From positions 1-64,000 of the forward strand of contig NZ_JARCJD010000006.1 in NCBI RefSeq assembly GCF_028890115.1: DNA of 64,000 nucleotides, written 5' to 3'. Positions 62,197 through 64,000 of this stretch are shown piece after piece. Made by a program: the position numbers and the translations under genes. Origin of the DNA: Phaeobacter sp. QD34_24. Its GTDB lineage: Bacteria > Pseudomonadota > Alphaproteobacteria > Rhodobacterales > Rhodobacteraceae. Below the pieces are notes generated by a model. That model saw nothing but the letters and a program-made list of their open reading frames with translations, was not told the origin of the DNA and ran no database searches. Each line of letters begins with the position of its first letter. The stretch's first letter is position 1.

Positions 62197-63435
62197 ATGC
62201 CCGACAAGACCATCCTGATTGCAGGCACCTATGACACCAAGGATGCCGAACTTGCCTATCTTGCCGATGTGATCCGGGGGCAGGGCGGCGGCGTGCTGAC
62301 CATGGATGTGAGTGTCCTGGGCGATCCCAGCCAGCCCACTGACGTCAGCAAGCACGAGGTGGCCGAGGCAGGCGGCAGTTCGATCCAGGCCGCCATCGAC
62401 AGTGGTGATGAGAATACCGCGATGCAGATCATGGCGCGGGGGGCGGCGACAAAGGCGCTGGAGCTGTACCGGGCTGGCACCATCGACGGAGTGATCGTCT
62501 TGGGCGGCACCATGGGCACCGATCTGGCGCTGGATCTTTGCGCGGCGCTGCCGGTGGGGGTGCCGAAATACATCGTCTCGACGGTGTCCTTTTCGCCCCT
62601 GATGCCGCCCGAGCGGATCGCGGCGGATGTTCAGATGATCCTCTGGGCCGGGGGGCTTTACGGTCTCAATTCCGTCTGCAAGGCGGCGCTGAGCCAGGCG
62701 GCGGGGGCGGTCCTGGGCGCGGCGCGCGCGGTGGAGCCCCCCAAACGCGACCGGCCCCTCATTGGGATGACGTCATTTGGCAAGACGGTGCTGCGTTACA
62801 TGGTCAGCCTGAAACCGGCGCTGGAGGCGCGCGGCTATGAGGTCGCCGTCTTCCATGCCACCGGCATGGGCGGACGGGCCTTTGAAAGCCTAGCTTCCGA
62901 AGGGGCCTTTGCCGCCGTATTGGACTTTGCGCCGCAGGAGGTCTCGAATCACCTCTTTGGCGGGCTGTCGGCAGGGGCGGACCGGATGACCAATGCAGGT
63001 GCTGCAGGCACGCCGCAGCTGGTGGCGCCGGGCTGTTATGATCTGGTGGATTTCATCGGCTGGCAGGAGACCCCGCCGCAACTGCAGGGACGCCCCACCC
63101 ATGCGCATAACCGGCTGCTGACCTCCGCCGTTCTGGATGCGGAGGAACGCCGTCTGGTGGCCCGTACCATCTGCGACAAGCTGGGGCAGGCCAAGGGGCC
63201 GGTTGCGGTCCTGCTCCCCAAGGGGGGCTGCAATGAATGGGACCGCCCCGGCGCCGATCTGCATGATGGTGAAGGCCTTGCCGCCTTCTGCGACGAAATG
63301 CAGGCGGCCTACCCGAAGAATGCAGCGCTGCATGCCCTCGACTGCCACATCAACGATGCGGAATTCGCGGACAAGGTGTTGGAGATCTTCGACGCCTGGG
63401 TGGCGGAAGGGGTGATTCCGGGCGGATCCGCCTAA
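62197..63435 (+). CDS. Tm-1-like ATP-binding (UPF0261) protein
   Basis: A 412-residue protein of the UPF0261/Tm-1-like family, with the start ILIAGTYDTKDAELAYLADVI, VLGGTMGTDLALDL, and the later GLSAGADRMTNAGAAGTPQLVAPGCYDLVDF and HAHNRLLTSA. Plant Tm-1 is an antiviral protein; bacterial members are uncharacterised and often lie beside a PEP-mutase-like (TIM-barrel) gene, which is not seen here. The ATG at 62197 follows GGAAGGA. It is probably co-transcribed with the aldehyde dehydrogenase. Confidence 0.88.
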   Translation: MPDKTILIAGTYDTKDAELAYLADVIRGQGGGVLTMDVSVLGDPSQPTDVSKHEVAEAGGSSIQAAIDSGDENTAMQIMARGAATKALELYRAGTIDGVIVLGGTMGTDLALDLCAALPVGVPKYIVSTVSFSPLMPPERIAADVQMILWAGGLYGLNSVCKAALSQAAGAVLGAARAVEPPKRDRPLIGMTSFGKTVLRYMVSLKPALEARGYEVAVFHATGMGGRAFESLASEGAFAAVLDFAPQEVSNHLFGGLSAGADRMTNAGAAGTPQLVAPGCYDLVDFIGWQETPPQLQGRPTHAHNRLLTSAVLDAEERRLVARTICDKLGQAKGPVAVLLPKGGCNEWDRPGADLHDGEGLAAFCDEMQAAYPKNAALHALDCHINDAEFADKVLEIFDAWVAEGVIPGGSA

Positions 63436-63811
63436 CCCTTGCATCACGCTTAATGAGTTACAGGGCGCTTGCTCATGCAGGCGCCCTTGTTACATATGGG
63501 GGCGGACCTCCGGGTCCAAACAGCATTTTCCTGTCCAACCTGTCCGATACACGCAATTATATTGCTTGCCATGGGAGAGGCCGCGGCCTAGGGTGCTGTC
63601 AAATTAGTGGAACGATGTTCCACATAGTGGAATTGAGGTGAAGCCACTCCTCGAGACCTGACCGCTGTGGCCCGCATTTGACGCCGGGTTCTTGCACACG
63701 TTGCAAAGGCAGGGCTTGGCGCAGGCAGGGGGAGCATGGCTAGATCTCGACGGGAATAGCGGTGCTGTTGCGGGCCAAGGCTGCCAGCCCCGCAAAGGAG
63801 AGGAAAAACGA
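63436..63811. other. intergenic region before the fadB-like gene
   Basis: 376 bases with no convincing gene. It holds a triad of GTGGAA/TTCCAC half-sites at 63607-63632 and ends with a good AAAGGAGAGG site for the next gene. The presence of an operator and no terminator-like stem suggests an independent promoter here. Confidence 0.6.
63607..63632. promoter_or_regulatory. overlapping IclR-like palindromes
   Basis: GTGGAAC-GAT-GTTCCAC (63607-63623) has perfect 7-bp arms, and the next TTCCAC-ATA-GTGGAA (63618-63632) shares its right arm. The 15-bp core TGGAACGATGTTCCA resembles the TGGAAATnATTTCCA consensus known for IclR. Three consecutive half-sites recall the palindrome-plus-repeat sites of PcaU/PcaR-type regulators. 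Confidence 0.55.
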
Positions 63812-64000
63812 ATGACGGATGCCATTGGATATGAGCGCGTTGGTGATATCGCGGTCCTGAAGGCGCAGAATCCGCCGGTGAACGCGCTGGGACTGGATGT
63901 GCGCCAGGGACTGGTGAGCGGGATCGAGCGCGCCGAATCGGAGGGCGCCAAGGCGGTGCTGATTTACGGTGAGGGTCGCACCTATTTCGCGGGCGCCGAT
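63812..64000 (+). CDS. enoyl-CoA hydratase/3-hydroxyacyl-CoA dehydrogenase, 5' part
   Basis: Truncated by the window end after 63 codons. It begins MTDAIGYERVGDIAVLKAQN, then PPVNALGLDVRQGL and GRTYFAGAD, the last being a crotonase oxyanion-hole segment. The pattern fits the N-terminus of a FadB/FadJ-type multifunctional beta-oxidation protein or a single enoyl-CoA hydratase; the fusion cannot be judged from this fragment. Strong AAAGGAGAGG site upstream. Confidence 0.85.
   Translation, partial: MTDAIGYERVGDIAVLKAQNPPVNALGLDVRQGLVSGIERAESEGAKAVLIYGEGRTYFAGAD

Noticed and set aside
63604-63951. Open frame of 115 codons on the minus strand over the fadB-like start
   Set aside because: It overlaps a strongly supported gene start and the palindrome triad, with no recognisable protein.

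Overview
The window is a high-GC, gene-dense chromosomal segment of a marine alphaproteobacterium of the Roseobacter group (Rhodobacterales; Ruegeria/Phaeobacter-like). The evidence is the ethylmalonyl-CoA pathway genes ccr, ecm (meaA), mch and mcl2 beside mdh and sdhCDAB, a luxR-luxI pair next to ccr, an HvrA-like H-NS protein, a DeoD-type phosphorylase and LDH-type malate dehydrogenase. From memory this order matches Ruegeria and Rhodobacter chromosomes; no database was searched. No rRNA, tRNA, prophage, insertion sequence or CRISPR array was seen.

Layout. 0.1-10.4 kb: central carbon block (mdh, a TauE-type permease, mcl2, nnrU-like, DUF1737, mch, sdhC-D-A, a sulfotransferase-like gene, sdhB). 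10.5-14.8 kb: two very small genes, a type III ornithine decarboxylase, a DUF1989 protein, deoD and an H-NS-like gene. 14.9-21.7 kb: ecm, a PlsB-like acyltransferase, ccr, a small conserved ORF overlapping luxR, and luxI. 21.8-25.9 kb: RecD-like helicase, SDR, TIGR02186/TauE pair. 26.1-31 kb: BMP-type (nucleoside-like) ABC importer. 31-35.3 kb: rimI, tsaB, nfu, usp, an AbrB-type membrane protein and ilvE. 35.6-41.5 kb: phenylacetyl-CoA epoxidase paaABCDE with the thiolase paaJ and an extra PaaA/C-like gene. 41.7-48.3 kb: AtuA-like protein, biotin-dependent acyl-CoA carboxylase (two subunits) and nitronate monooxygenase. 48.3-51.1 kb: GNAT, GntR regulator and an RTX protein.

51.1-64 kb is the most accessory-looking part. 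A class I glutamine amidotransferase is divergent from a cytochrome P450, followed by a glutamine synthetase homologue and a putidaredoxin-type ferredoxin. A class III aminotransferase and an IclR regulator come next, then a tripartite tricarboxylate transporter (tctCBA), an aldehyde dehydrogenase, a Tm-1-like (UPF0261) protein and the start of an enoyl-CoA hydratase/3-hydroxyacyl-CoA dehydrogenase. Together they suggest a P450-dependent amine catabolic route running through gamma-glutamyl intermediates, plus uptake and oxidation of a carboxylate.

Three patterns not explained by genes stand out. A mosaic intergenic repeat family (five full copies and one degenerate) keeps two sequence boxes but swaps the hairpin between them. 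A shared motif lies upstream of mdh, mcl2 and ccr, with a variant at ecm. A pair of GTGATCAC palindromes sits 21 bp apart upstream of sdhC.
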